A stretch of 23,656 bases of DNA. Source: Verrucomicrobia subdivision 3 bacterium UBA7542. Lineage in GTDB: Bacteria; Verrucomicrobiota; Verrucomicrobiia; Limisphaerales; UBA11358. Below are positions 1 through 7,656 of the stretch, piece by piece (position 1 is the first letter of the stretch; the number at the start of each line of letters is the position of its first letter). The notes beneath the pieces are model-generated. The model was given only the letters and a program-made list of their open reading frames with translations. It was not told the origin of the DNA and did not search any database. Location: the NCBI GenBank assembly GCA_002479245.1, contig DLMG01000230.1:1-23656 (forward strand), in the 5' to 3' direction. The position numbers and the translations under genes are program-made.

Positions 1-543
1 ATCGGTCATCGGGTCAGCATCCACGCCGGCACGGTCATCGGCTCGGACGGCTACGGCTACGTGTTCGACGAGGGCCGCCACCGCAAAGTGCTGCAGGTTG
101 GCAATGTGATCATCCACGACGACGTGGAGATCGGCGCCAACTCGGCCGTTGACCGCGCCACGCTTGGTTCCACCGTCATCGGCCAGGGCACCAAGATTGA
201 TAATCTCGTGCACGTCGCGCACAACGTCGTCATTGGCCGGCACTGTCTGGTCATGGGCCAGTCGGGTTTTGCTGGCAGCACGCGCCTTGGAGATTACTGC
301 GTGATTGCTTCGCAGTCGGGGATTGCGGGACATTTGAAGCTCGGCAACCAGGCGATGGTCGGCGCGAAGTCTGGTGTGATGCGCGATATTCCCGACGGAG
401 GGACAGTGCTCGGCTATCCCGCCTCGCCGGACAAACAGGCCAAGCGGCAGATGATCGCGGTGCAGCAGTTGCCGGACATGATCCACCGCCTGCGCGAACT
501 GGAGAAGCAGGTGGAACAACTCCGTGCCAAAGTCGGCATTTAA
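1..543 (+). CDS. lpxD: UDP-3-O-acylglucosamine N-acyltransferase LpxD (3' part)
   Basis: Enzyme of the Raetz pathway of lipid A synthesis in the cytoplasm: it transfers a 3-hydroxyacyl chain from acyl-ACP to the 2-amino group of UDP-3-O-acylglucosamine. The frame is open from base 1, so the start and the N-terminal uridine-binding domain lie outside the window; 180 C-terminal residues are visible. They show the left-handed beta-helix hexapeptide pattern (V-I-G-x-x-x, I-H-D-D-V-E-I-G) and the motif [10 protein letters not shown], whose second His (bases 220-222) aligns with the catalytic His of E. coli LpxD (NxxxIAHNVVIG). After the helix comes the conserved G-Y-P-A-x-P loop and a C-terminal helix rich in Leu, Glu and Arg, as in the family. 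It ends at TAA 541-543. The neighbour downstream, recN, is convergent and unrelated. Presence of lpxD implies an LPS-type outer membrane. LpxA or GlmU-like acyltransferases are alternatives, but the catalytic motif and tail fit LpxD best. Confidence 0.93.
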   Translation: MGHRVSIHAGTVIGSDGYGYVFDEGRHRKVLQVGNVIIHDDVEIGANSAVDRATLGSTVIGQGTKIDNLVHVAHNVVIGRHCLVMGQSGFAGSTRLGDYCVIASQSGIAGHLKLGNQAMVGAKSGVMRDIPDGGTVLGYPASPDKQAKRQMIAVQQLPDMIHRLRELEKQVEQLRAKVGI

Positions 544-577
544 CTCGCATATTTCACACTCTGCATCAGCCTGCTGC

Positions 578-697
578 GTAGCGCAGACTTCCAAGTCTGC
601 TGTATCGCGGGTTTCTCAACCCGCTGATGCCACGCCGCATCCGACACTCTGCCGACTTGGAAGTCGGCGACACAGCAGGCTTGGAAGCCTGCGCTAC
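578..697. repeat. Intergenic array of four 18-nt palindromic hairpins in two inverted halves
   Basis: Four near-perfect 18-base palindromes lie at 583-600 (GCAGACTTCCAAGTCTGC), 607-624 (GCGGGTTTCTCAACCCGC), 651-668 (GCCGACTTGGAAGTCGGC) and 675-692 (GCAGGCTTGGAAGCCTGC). The first two and the last two are the same two-hairpin unit in opposite orientation: GTAGCGC at 578-584 is answered by GCGCTAC at 691-697, and the linkers TGTATCGC and GCGACACA are near-complements. The array sits between the convergent lpxD and recN genes and has no U-tract, so it is not a simple terminator. I interpret it as a dispersed REP/MITE-like element; no transposase is nearby. Confidence 0.85.
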
Positions 698-813
698 AGG
701 TGCTTCGCACGTTCGCATTGAAACAAGTATGAGATAGCAGGTTAAAGATGCAATGGTAGGGCAATGAACTTCCGTCCCGGGTGACCGGCAATCAGGAGAT
801 TGAACCGGCTGGT

Positions 814-843
814 AAAAAAAAGGCCGGACAACAGGTCCGGCCT
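814..843 (-). terminator. Rho-independent terminator for the recN transcript
   Basis: Read on the minus strand, a 9-bp stem (AGGCCGGAC / GTCCGGCCT, bases 843-835 and 829-821) with a 5-nt loop is followed directly by a run of eight T residues (821-814). This is a textbook intrinsic terminator. It lies about 240 bases downstream of the recN stop, so the recN mRNA would have a long 3' end that includes the small reading frame at 975-1079. On the plus strand the hairpin is not followed by a T-tract, so it should not stop lpxD transcription. Confidence 0.85.
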
Positions 844-974
844 CTTAAAACAGAATTGAGAACTAAATTACAACGGCAACAACAATGAAATCATACCTCA
901 TGCCCTGTCACCTGCCAGTCACCAGTTCTGGTTACAAGGGTCACCCGGGACTATATTACTTAACAGAGGCAGCT

Positions 975-1079
975 TTATTGGGTTTTCCAACAAACCAGCG
1001 GTTGAAAACGCTGTTTTTTACGGCGGCGGCTTTGCTGTTTGGCCTTTTTTGAAGTGGGCGGCGGCGGGGTGGCAATCAT
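975..1079 (-). CDS. Possible 34-residue basic microprotein directly after recN
   Basis: An ATG (1079-1077) lies 4 bases after the recN stop and opens a 34-codon frame ending in TAA at 977-975. The product starts MIATPPPPTSKKAKQQ and continues with the basic stretch SRRRKKQRFQPL, so it would be strongly cationic: about a third of its residues are Lys or Arg, all after residue 10. The tight spacing and the location between recN and its terminator are what make it plausible. I know no family for it. The opposite strand has a comparable open frame (885-1052), and a frame this short could be chance, so the call is tentative. It might act as a nucleic-acid-binding peptide, or the region may simply be a 3' untranslated segment. 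Confidence 0.25.
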   Translation of the reverse strand: MIATPPPPTSKKAKQQSRRRKKQRFQPLVCWKTQ

Positions 1080-1083
1080 CCGC

Positions 1084-2889
1084 TTATCCGTTCAGTAACG
1101 CTTCCGCATGTTTCCTCGCGGCGTCACTCTGGCCGCCGAGCATTCGGGCCAGTTCCGTAATGCGGGATTTTTTGTCGAGCAGCCTGATTTCCGAAATCGT
1201 GCGGCCATCCTTTACCTGCTTGGTCACGACGTAATGCGCATCGGCGGGCGCGGCGACCTGTGGCAGATGCGTGATGCACAGCACCTGTCGCCGAAGAGCA
1301 ATTTGCTTCATCTTTTCGCCCACGGCGTTGGCCGTCTCGCCGCCGATATTGGCATCCACCTCATCGAAAATCAGCACGGGAATTTCGTCTTCCGCCGCCA
1401 GCACGGTCTTGAGCGCCAACATGACGCGGGCCATTTCACCGGACGACGCGATGGCGCGGAGAGGCTTGGCAGGCTCGCCCGGATTGGGAGCGAATTGGAA
1501 TTCGATTTCGTCGAAACCCGTTTGTCGCAGCGTAGGAGCCGACGTGAGGAGGCTCTGACTTTCTTTTGATTTGAGACTCGTTACCTCGTCTCCTACGGAA
1601 TCGGCTCTGATTGCCACGTCAAATTTGCTTTGCTTGAAACCCAAATCGTCGAGCTGTTTGCCCACGGCTTTCGCGAGTTGCGGAATCACCTTGCAGCGCT
1701 TGGCAGAAAGGTCCCTGCCCTGGCGCAACAGTTCGGCATCCAATTTTTGCAATTCACCGTTGAGTCGCGCCAGTTCGCCGTCGCGCTGTTCCAAGCTTTC
1801 GAGTTTGCGCTTCGCATCGTCGCCGAACCCGATGATCTCGGCGAGCGTCGCGCCGTATTTGCGCTTGAGCGAGTGGAGGAGGTCCAGCCGTTCTTCGAGC
1901 ACCTGAAGTTGCGCGGGGTCAACGTCCACTTTTTCCGTGTAACGCGAAAGCCCGGACTGCAATTCGCGCAACGCGGACGCCGCCTGTCCGTGCAATTCAA
2001 CCAGTGCGCCCGCGCCCGTGTCCACGCGCTGCAATTCCTGCAAGGTGCGGCCCACCGCGCCAGCCTGCCCGAGCAATGAATTTTCGTTCCCGTCCAGCAG
2101 ATCCAGCGCCGCCTGGCTTAATTGCAGCAGCTTCGCCGCGTTGCTCGCGCGCTGGAATTTTTCCTCAACCCCCTCATCTTCACCGGGCTGAAGCCGGGCA
2201 CCGGAAATTTCGTTCACTTGAAAACGCAGCAGGTCCAGTTGCTGCGCGTAGGTTTTCTCATCCACGATGAGCGCGGTTTTTTCGCTTTCGAGCGCGGAGC
2301 GGCGTTGAACCAGTTCGCCGAACGCCGCCCGCTCCTTTTCCAGATCGCCGAAAGCGTCGAGAATGGCGAGTTGCTTCGCCGGATGCAAAAGCGACTGGTG
2401 GTCGTGCGGGCCGTGCATGTCCACGAGCCATTCGCCAATCGCCGCCAGAACATTCAGTGTGGTGGCCGAACCGTTGACGAACTGGCGGTTCGTTCCACCG
2501 GTGGTGAAAGTGCGTTTGAGGACGAGTTGATTTTCCTCGCACGGCTCCAGGCCGTTTTCTTCGAGAAATTTCCCCAGCGGCGACGGAGCGCCGGCCTCCG
2601 GCCCGGCTTGTTTCAATCCATTGCCGCGACGAGCCGGGCCGGAGGCCGGCGTTCCGCGTTTATTGACATGCAATTCCGTGACGTCGAACAGGGCTTCGAC
2701 GGAACAACTGTCGCTGCCATTGCGGATGAGCGTGCGGTCGGCGCGTTCGCCCAGGACGAGATTGAGCGCGCCGATGATGATGGATTTGCCCGCGCCGGTC
2801 TCGCCGGTGATGACATTGCAGCCGGGCTGGAGCTCCAGTGTCAGATCGCTCACAAGAGCGAGGTTTTTGATGCGCAGCGTCGTCAACAT
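1084..2889 (-). CDS. recN: DNA repair protein RecN (SMC-like ATPase) with two in-frame palindromic insertions
   Basis: Cytoplasmic SMC-like ATPase that acts early in recombinational repair of double-strand breaks. 601 residues, somewhat longer than the usual 550-570. The N-terminal head has Walker A GETGAGKS (residues 29-36) and the RecN-typical [12 protein letters not shown] (158-168). The middle (about 180-420) is coiled coil rich in Leu, Glu and Gln. The C-terminal head has the ABC signature [12 protein letters not shown] (482-493), Walker [14 protein letters not shown] (505-517) and the switch His in CITHLPQ (His541). Residues 78-103 (rich in Gly, Ala, Pro, Arg) and about 431-453 are not expected in RecN and coincide with DNA palindromes at 2585-2655 and 1531-1597. 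Both insertions keep the frame and spare the catalytic motifs, so the protein is probably functional. The start ATG gives [13 protein letters not shown], the usual RecN N-terminus. It is divergent from the MBL hydrolase, 62 bases apart. Confidence 0.95.
   Translation of the reverse strand: MLTTLRIKNLALVSDLTLELQPGCNVITGETGAGKSIIIGALNLVLGERADRTLIRNGSDSCSVEALFDVTELHVNKRGTPASGPARRGNGLKQAGPEAGAPSPLGKFLEENGLEPCEENQLVLKRTFTTGGTNRQFVNGSATTLNVLAAIGEWLVDMHGPHDHQSLLHPAKQLAILDAFGDLEKERAAFGELVQRRSALESEKTALIVDEKTYAQQLDLLRFQVNEISGARLQPGEDEGVEEKFQRASNAAKLLQLSQAALDLLDGNENSLLGQAGAVGRTLQELQRVDTGAGALVELHGQAASALRELQSGLSRYTEKVDVDPAQLQVLEERLDLLHSLKRKYGATLAEIIGFGDDAKRKLESLEQRDGELARLNGELQKLDAELLRQGRDLSAKRCKVIPQLAKAVGKQLDDLGFKQSKFDVAIRADSVGDEVTSLKSKESQSLLTSAPTLRQTGFDEIEFQFAPNPGEPAKPLRAIASSGEMARVMLALKTVLAAEDEIPVLIFDEVDANIGGETANAVGEKMKQIALRRQVLCITHLPQVAAPADAHYVVTKQVKDGRTISEIRLLDKKSRITELARMLGGQSDAARKHAEALLNG
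1531..1597. repeat. Palindromic element inserted in the recN coding sequence (3' copy)
   Basis: The arm starting CGTAGGAGCCGACGTGAGGA (1531-1558) is an imperfect inverted repeat of the segment at 1572-1597 that ends TCGTCTCCTACG; a T-rich loop separates them. A similar word, TCGGCTCTGA, follows at 1601-1610. The element is translated within RecN as about 23 residues from position 431, in the lobe before the ABC signature, where the family has only a short link. It resembles a GTAGGAGCC-type dispersed palindrome that I associate with verrucomicrobial genomes (recollection, not searched). Confidence 0.75.
2585..2655. repeat. GC-rich palindromic element inserted in the recN coding sequence (5' copy)
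   Basis: Two 24-base arms, 2585-2608 and 2632-2655, are inverted complements at 23 of 24 positions, with a 23-base spacer. The left arm begins GGAGCGCCGGCCTCCGG and the right arm ends GGAGGCCGGCGTTCC. The stretch encodes RecN residues 78-103, a Gly/Ala/Pro/Arg-rich segment between the beta-strands after Walker A and the conserved F-L-E-E-N-G-L. A core of GGCC-TCC-GGCC within the arm matches the stem-TCC-stem design of the intergenic hairpins in this window. Confidence 0.8.
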
Positions 2890-2951
2890 GGTTACATTCG
2901 CACTGCCAATGTGAAGGCGACGGGCGCCTTCGGCAAAAGAAAATTTTAATC
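2890..2951. promoter_or_regulatory. Divergent intergenic region with a 7-bp dyad
   Basis: This 62-base gap must hold the promoters of both recN (minus) and the MBL hydrolase (plus). It contains one perfect dyad, GAAGGCG-ACGGG-CGCCTTC (2913-2931), about midway between the two starts. I see no convincing -35/-10 pair and no canonical LexA box, although recN is often SOS-controlled in other bacteria. The dyad could be an operator or an mRNA hairpin. Confidence 0.3.
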
Positions 2952-3734
2952 ATGGCGTTCTTATTCATTTTTCTCGGCAGCGGCACGTCGCAGGGCGTGC
3001 CCATCATCGGCAAGGAATATCCGCCGGAATTCCTGGCCAATCCCAAAAACCATCGTACCCGGCCTTCCCTTTACATCGCCACGGACAAGGTCAAGTTGAC
3101 CGTGGACACGACGCCGGAATTTCGCATCCAGATGCTCCGCGAAAACATCCGCTGGCTTGATGCGGTTATTTTCACCCATTCCCACGCCGATCATATCATG
3201 GGTCTGGACGATTGCCGCCGTTTTTGCGATTTGCGCAAAGGGGCGTTGCCGATTTATGCGAACGAGGAAACAATGGCGACGCTTCGGCGTATTTTTATCT
3301 ACGCGTTTGACGGGCGGGCGATTCCGAAAGGCTATTTTCGGCCCGAACCCCACGTCATTGACGGAACATTCACTTTGGGTGATTTGGAAATCATTCCCCT
3401 GCCCTTGCCGCATGGCGCGATCGACACCAACGGCTATCTCTTCGTGCAAAATGGCAAGAAACGGCTCGCGTATTTAACCGACTGCAAGGAAATCCCCGCC
3501 GCCGCGCTGGGAAAGGTCCAAGGCGTTGAAGTCGCCGTGCTCGATGCGTTGCGTTACACGCCGCATCCAACCCACATGTGCCTCGACGAAGCGCTGACGG
3601 CGGCACGGCGCATCGGCGCGGCGCGGACCTATTTCACACACCTCACGCACGATTACGACCACGACCGGGCACAGGCGGAATTGCCATCCGGAGTGATGTT
3701 CGCGTGGGACGGGCTGAAGATAACAGGCAATTAA
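2952..3734 (+). CDS. MBL-fold metallo-hydrolase (PhnP-like / cyclic phosphodiesterase type)
   Basis: Predicted cytoplasmic metallo-beta-lactamase-fold hydrolase of 260 residues; in the PhnP-like branch such enzymes cleave cyclic phosphodiesters with two metal ions. Visible features are the N-terminal [14 protein letters not shown] (residues 7-20), the metal motif THSHADH (75-81, His76, His78, Asp80, His81), a further His in LPHG (152-155), Asp177 in LTDCKE, and the C-terminal THLTHD (229-234). The HPTH at 205-208 also fits the PhnP-like pattern. No signal peptide. The ATG follows an A-rich stretch rather than a strong Shine-Dalgarno. It is the first gene of a same-strand run and is followed after 22 bases by the GH5 gene. 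The true substrate is not visible; RNase Z is less likely because the family's long exosite arm is missing. Confidence 0.88.
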   Translation: MAFLFIFLGSGTSQGVPIIGKEYPPEFLANPKNHRTRPSLYIATDKVKLTVDTTPEFRIQMLRENIRWLDAVIFTHSHADHIMGLDDCRRFCDLRKGALPIYANEETMATLRRIFIYAFDGRAIPKGYFRPEPHVIDGTFTLGDLEIIPLPLPHGAIDTNGYLFVQNGKKRLAYLTDCKEIPAAALGKVQGVEVAVLDALRYTPHPTHMCLDEALTAARRIGAARTYFTHLTHDYDHDRAQAELPSGVMFAWDGLKITGN

Positions 3735-3756
3735 ACATTGAAAGGAAATTCCCGGT

Positions 3757-4926
3757 ATGAAAATTATTTGGACCATTTTAATCGCGACATTGTTTCAGTG
3801 CGGCGGGCTTAACGCAGCGCGGGCTGCCGGCGACAACACTTTCACGCCTTCGAATCCACCGGAAATGAAGCCGCTGACCGGACACGATTCCCCGGCATAC
3901 CGCGCGGCCCAGTGGTTCAAGCACGGCGTCAATCTGGGTGACTATCTTGAAGTGCCGCCGAACCAAGGCTGGGGGGTGACCGTTTCAGCGGACGAATTTG
4001 CACAGATGAAGCGTGAGGGTTTTGATCATGTGCGCGTGCCCGTTGGCTGGCATCATTACGCCGGGGCCGCGCCGGATTTCACGCTCACGCCGGAGATTTT
4101 TGCCCGGGTTGATTTTGTCGTCACCAATGCGCTGAACAGCGGACTGGGCGTGATGATCAACATCCATCACTTCAACGAATTGGACAAGGACCCGGCAGGG
4201 CAGACGGAAAAATTTCTCGCGTTGTGGCGTCAAATCGCGGCGCATTACAAGGATTTCAACAACCGGCTCGCGTTCGAACTTGATAATGAACCGCATGAAA
4301 ACGCCAGGACCGCATTGATGAATCCGATTTACGCCCGCGCCATTGCGGAGATTCGCCGGAGCAATCCAAACCGGACGATTTTCGTTGAGCCGGGAAACTG
4401 GGGCGGCATTGACGAGTTGAAAAATCTGGTGCTGCCGCCCGACGACAACGTGATTGTTTCCGTCCATTGTTACGACCCGTTTCACTTCACACATCAAGGC
4501 GCGGATTGGGCCGGACCGGACACGCAACAAACCGGCATCCAGTTTCCCGGCCCGCCCGCACAACCGCTCAAGGCCGACCCGGGGCTGAATTTGAATTCCA
4601 ACGTTTTAGCCTGGATTCAAGCCTACAACACCCTGCCGACGGATAAAAATCCGAGCAGCGCGCTGGCCTTCGCGGACAAATTAAAATTCCTCCGCACGTG
4701 GTCGGATTATTACGGATACCCGATTCACATCGGTGAATTTGGCTGCTACATCAAGGCTGACCCGGCGTCACGTGCCCGTTTCTACTCGGCGTTCCGGCGG
4801 GCGGCGGAGCAGCAGGGTTTGGGCTGGGCGACCTGGGACTGGAGCGCAAACTTTCGTTATTGGGATAAAAAAGCCGGCAAACCCATGCCCGGAATGCACG
4901 AAGCGCTCTTCGGCAAATTGAATTGA
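3757..4926 (+). CDS. Exported glycoside hydrolase family 5-type protein (cellulase-like)
   Basis: Probable secreted endo-acting beta-glycosidase of the GH5 (clan GH-A) fold, 389 residues. A signal peptide covers residues 1-24 (MKIIWTILIATLF...ARAAG). The (beta/alpha)8 barrel runs from about 55 to 388. Clan GH-A landmarks are visible: VRVPVGW (92-98), INIHHFNE (134-141), the acid/base Glu178 in LDNEPH, His237 and Tyr239 in VHCYDP, and the nucleophile Glu327 in HIGEFGCY; WATWDW (357-362) supplies substrate-stacking Trp. The start is preceded by AAAGGA at about 11 bases. It lies 22 bases after the MBL hydrolase and 35 bases before the TIGR03790 gene, so the three may share a transcript. It suggests degradation of a plant or microbial beta-glucan or mannan; substrate specificity cannot be read from sequence alone. 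Confidence 0.9.
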   Translation: MKIIWTILIATLFQCGGLNAARAAGDNTFTPSNPPEMKPLTGHDSPAYRAAQWFKHGVNLGDYLEVPPNQGWGVTVSADEFAQMKREGFDHVRVPVGWHHYAGAAPDFTLTPEIFARVDFVVTNALNSGLGVMINIHHFNELDKDPAGQTEKFLALWRQIAAHYKDFNNRLAFELDNEPHENARTALMNPIYARAIAEIRRSNPNRTIFVEPGNWGGIDELKNLVLPPDDNVIVSVHCYDPFHFTHQGADWAGPDTQQTGIQFPGPPAQPLKADPGLNLNSNVLAWIQAYNTLPTDKNPSSALAFADKLKFLRTWSDYYGYPIHIGEFGCYIKADPASRARFYSAFRRAAEQQGLGWATWDWSANFRYWDKKAGKPMPGMHEALFGKLN

Positions 4927-4961
4927 ACCGGACACCGGGTGCGAGGTCAAATGACCAATAT

Positions 4962-6647
4962 ATGAGTTTTTTTGGGGTCAGATTCACGGTTTTTGTCTTC
5001 GCGCTCGCGCCGCTATTCGCCTACGCCGGCGGCGACGAGGTGGTCGTGATTTACAACACGCGCCTGGCGGGATCGAAAGTGGTGGCGGAACATTACGCCC
5101 AAATGCGGCAGGTGCCGGAGACTCAAATTTACGGACTCGACTTGCCCATCACCGAGGAGATGACGCGCGCCGAGTTTCGCGACGCGCTGCAATTTCCGCT
5201 GGCCAGCCGGCTGGTCGTGGACAATCTCTGGCGGTTTGGTTCCGTGACCAACGCCGCGACCAACGGCCAGCCGCAACGCGTGGACCACCCGGTCGTTGAA
5301 TCCAAAATCCGCTACGCTGTCCTGTGCTGGGGTGTTCCGCTGAAAATTGCCGCCGACCCGAATTTGCGCGAACCGGGCCGGGAAAACGTCCGTCCGGAAC
5401 TGTTGCGCAACGAAGCGGCGGTGGATTCCGAGCTGGCCTGGCTGCCGCTGCTGAAAATGAACGTTCCGCTTTCCGGACCGCTGCCCAACTGGGTTTATGG
5501 GACCACGAACCTGGCGCTGCTCCATCCCACCAACGGCATTTTGCTGGTCGCCCGGCTCGACGGCCCCAGTGTGGAGATTGCGCGCGCGCTGGTGGACAAG
5601 GCACTCGCCGCCGAACGCGACGGCTTGTGGGGCCGCGCCTACTTCGACGCCCGCGGACTGTCCCAAACCGACACCAATTATACCAATTATATTTTGGGCG
5701 ACGAATGGATCCTGGGTGCGGGAGAAATCTGCCGCCAACTGGGTTTTGAAACGACCGTGGACAAAAATCCCGCCACCTTCCCCGCCGATTTTCCAATGAG
5801 TCAGATCGCGATTTATTGCGGCTGGTATGATGAAAACGTCAGCGGCCCGTTCACGCTGCCCAAAGTTGAATTCATGCCCGGCGCGTTTGCGTATCATTTG
5901 CATTCCAGCAGCGCGGCCACGTTGCGGAGCACGAACCAGTTTTGGGTCGGGCCGCTGCTCGCTAAAGGCGCCACCTGCACCATGGGCTGCGTGTATGAAC
6001 CGTATCTCTCGGGCACACCGAATGTCGCCGCCTTTCTCGCGCGGCTGACTGTCGGCAGATTCACGTTTGGCGAGGCCGCCTGGGCCGCACAACCCGCCTT
6101 GTCCTGGCAGACCACCGTCGTCGGTGACCCGCTTTACCGGCCCTTTGGCCGGGAACCGTCCGTGTTGCATGCGGAATTCGCCCGCACCCACAACCCACTT
6201 ATCGAATGGTCTTATCTGCGCATCGTGGATTTGAGTCTTGTTCATGGTGCGCCTGTTACCAAACTCGCCGCTTTCCTCGAAACCGTTCCCGCAACCACCA
6301 ATAGCGCCGTGCTCACCGAAAAACTCGCCGACCTTTATGAAATGCAGGGCAAACCGTCCTCGGCCATCGAAACCTTCCAGCGCGCCCTGACGCTCAACAC
6401 GTCGCCGGAACAGCGCATTCGCATCCGGCTCACGCTGGGCGAAAAACTTCTGGCGCAAAATCGCGAAGCCGACGCCATTGAAAATTACAAACAGCTTCTC
6501 AAGGAATCACCCGATTACCCCGGCCGGCCATCCGTCGAGGCAAAACTGGCCGCGCTCGAACCAAAACCCGCCGGGACCAACGCTCCGGCCGGAACCAATG
6601 CTCCGGTCGGGACCAACGCTCCGGCCAGCCCCAAACCGGCCAATTGA
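4962..6647 (+). CDS. TIGR03790-family exported protein with TPR tail
   Basis: 561-residue protein recognised as TIGR03790, a family of unknown function in Verrucomicrobia, Planctomycetes and Acidobacteria. The start at ATG 4962 gives a good signal peptide (MSFFGVRFTVFVFALAPLFA-YAGG); an in-frame TTG at 4923 overlaps the previous stop but adds 13 residues that would spoil the signal. Family hallmarks include VVVIYNTRLAGSKVVAEHYA (27-46), IRYAVLCWGVPLKI, FMPGAFAYHLHSSSAATLRS, GATCTMGCVYEPYL and LSWQTTVVGDPLYRPF. The C-terminal 110 residues add TPR helices (about 455-516) and a Pro/Thr/Asn tail with three AGTNAP-like units. Several invariant His, Cys and Glu residues hint at an enzymatic or ligand-binding role, but none is established. 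It follows the GH5 gene closely, which suggests extracytoplasmic work. Confidence 0.87.
   Translation: MSFFGVRFTVFVFALAPLFAYAGGDEVVVIYNTRLAGSKVVAEHYAQMRQVPETQIYGLDLPITEEMTRAEFRDALQFPLASRLVVDNLWRFGSVTNAATNGQPQRVDHPVVESKIRYAVLCWGVPLKIAADPNLREPGRENVRPELLRNEAAVDSELAWLPLLKMNVPLSGPLPNWVYGTTNLALLHPTNGILLVARLDGPSVEIARALVDKALAAERDGLWGRAYFDARGLSQTDTNYTNYILGDEWILGAGEICRQLGFETTVDKNPATFPADFPMSQIAIYCGWYDENVSGPFTLPKVEFMPGAFAYHLHSSSAATLRSTNQFWVGPLLAKGATCTMGCVYEPYLSGTPNVAAFLARLTVGRFTFGEAAWAAQPALSWQTTVVGDPLYRPFGREPSVLHAEFARTHNPLIEWSYLRIVDLSLVHGAPVTKLAAFLETVPATTNSAVLTEKLADLYEMQGKPSSAIETFQRALTLNTSPEQRIRIRLTLGEKLLAQNREADAIENYKQLLKESPDYPGRPSVEAKLAALEPKPAGTNAPAGTNAPVGTNAPASPKPAN
6570..6623 (+). repeat. Three 18-bp tandem repeats at the end of the TIGR03790 gene
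   Basis: Three in-frame copies of an 18-base unit (GCCGGGACCAACGCTCCG and variants with one to three changes) at 6570-6587, 6588-6605 and 6606-6623 encode AGTNAP-AGTNAP-VGTNAP. They form a low-complexity Pro/Thr/Asn tail that could act as a linker. Copy number is likely to vary between strains. Confidence 0.9.
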
Positions 6648-6684
6648 ATGAAACCACGGAGTACTTGAATTTTAGGCTGCCAAC

Positions 6685-6760
6685 CGGAGCGCGAGTTGTC
6701 CCAACTCGCAGCATGCCCAACCAATCCCGCCGCTGCGGATTGAGGACAATCCGCGCTCCG
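6685..6760. repeat. Intergenic palindromic element, two hairpins in inverted orientation
   Basis: Outer CGGAGC (6685-6690) pairs with GCTCCG (6755-6760). Inside lie two 8-bp hairpins: GCGAGTTG-TCC-CAACTCGC (6691-6709) and GCGGATTG-AGGA-CAATCCGC (6735-6754). Read on the opposite strand the second also has a TCCT core, so both modules share a TCC core with different stems. The element fills most of the gap between the TIGR03790 and tatD-like genes. Confidence 0.85.
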
Positions 6761-6784
6761 TGATAAATTAGGCCATCACCAATT

Positions 6785-6810
6785 TTTCGTGTATTTCGTG
6801 TATTTCGTGG
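6785..6810 (+). repeat. TTTCGTGTA tandem repeat upstream of the TatD-family gene
   Basis: Two and a half consecutive copies of the 9-base unit TTTCGTGTA (6785-6793, 6794-6802, 6803-6810) stand just before the start codon at 6823. The spacing of one helical turn could suit protein binding, but it may be a neutral microsatellite. Confidence 0.7.
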
Positions 6811-6822
6811 TTAATTATTCCC

Positions 6823-7632
6823 ATGGCCATTTTCTACGACACCCACGCGCATCTTGATTACCCGGACTACGCAAAGGATATGACGGAAGTCATTGCCCGC
6901 GCCCAGGCCGCCGGCATCACCAGGATCATTTCCATCGGCACCGACCTTGAAAGCAGCGCGCGCGCGATCAGGCTGGCCGAGCGTTTCGCGTGCGTCTTTG
7001 CCGCCGTCGGCTGGCATCCGTCAAACGCCCACGAAGCACCGGACGATATTCGCGAACCGCTGCGCAAACTGGTGAAGCATCCGAAAGTCGTCGCCATCGG
7101 TGAAATCGGCCTCGATTACCACCGTTTGCCGGGCGGAAAAACCGGCGGCACTGCCGACGACGACGCGCGCTACAAACAAAAACAGGCCGATATTTTTCGG
7201 CAACAGTTGGAAGTCGCCATCGACGCCGGGTTGAACTGCGTCATTCACCAGCGCGACTCATTTGACGACACTTTCGCCCAACTCAAACCATTCGCTGGCA
7301 AGGTCCGCGGCGTGTTTCATTGCTTCGGCGAAACGGTGGAGCGATTGCATCGCGTTTTGGAAATCGGCTCGCTCGTCAGCTTCACCGGCATCGTCACGTT
7401 CAAGAACGGACAAAACGTTCGCGACACCGTCGCCGCGACGCCGCTGGACAAATTCATGCTGGAAACCGATTGTCCGTATCTCGCGCCCATGCCGTATCGC
7501 GGCAAACGCTGCGAACCGGCTTATGTGAAGGAAATTTCCGAAACCGTCGCCCAGGTGAAGGGCTGTTCGCTCGAAGAATTGAGCGCGGCGACATGCAAAA
7601 CGGCGGCGGGATTTTTCCCGAAGTTAAAATAG
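6823..7632 (+). CDS. TatD-family metal-dependent hydrolase (DNase)
   Basis: 269-residue TIM-barrel hydrolase of the TatD family; members are Mg-dependent 3'-5' exonucleases acting on DNA, or related phosphodiesterases, in the cytoplasm. Metal and catalytic motifs are intact: DTHAHLD (residues 6-12, His8 and His10), GEIGLDYH (93-100, Glu94), VIHQRD (140-145, His142), VFHCFGE (164-170, His166) and LETDCPYLAP (213-222, Asp216). The C-terminus has the usual YRGKRCEP and a helix ending in a Phe-Phe-Pro. Length is standard. No signal peptide. The ATG at 6823 is followed directly by the conserved barrel strand, so the start is well placed. It stands alone between two palindromic elements and may be transcribed separately from the TIGR03790 gene. 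Confidence 0.93.
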   Translation: MAIFYDTHAHLDYPDYAKDMTEVIARAQAAGITRIISIGTDLESSARAIRLAERFACVFAAVGWHPSNAHEAPDDIREPLRKLVKHPKVVAIGEIGLDYHRLPGGKTGGTADDDARYKQKQADIFRQQLEVAIDAGLNCVIHQRDSFDDTFAQLKPFAGKVRGVFHCFGETVERLHRVLEIGSLVSFTGIVTFKNGQNVRDTVAATPLDKFMLETDCPYLAPMPYRGKRCEPAYVKEISETVAQVKGCSLEELSAATCKTAAGFFPKLK

Positions 7633-7656
7633 GCACGCCCAACCGGAACAAACCTC

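Noticed and set aside
583..692. Hairpins read as a terminator for lpxD
   Set aside because: Stems are strong but there is no T-tract on either strand and the modules recur as inverted pairs, so a dispersed element fits better.
885..1052. 55-codon plus-strand frame (MKSYLMPCHL...) between lpxD and recN
   Set aside because: It overlaps the antisense basic frame and part of the recN 3' end region; no ribosome site or homology cue. One or neither of the two is real.
2122..2949. Plus-strand open frame of 275 codons opposite recN
   Set aside because: Antisense to the conserved Walker A end of RecN; no domain or ribosome site. The plus-strand frame at 1108-1569 is rejected for the same reason.
5013..6458. 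Long open frame on the minus strand (481 codons) opposite the TIGR03790 gene
   Set aside because: It is the complement of a confidently recognised gene; its translation is rich in Arg, Gly and His with no domain, as expected of a GC-rich shadow frame.
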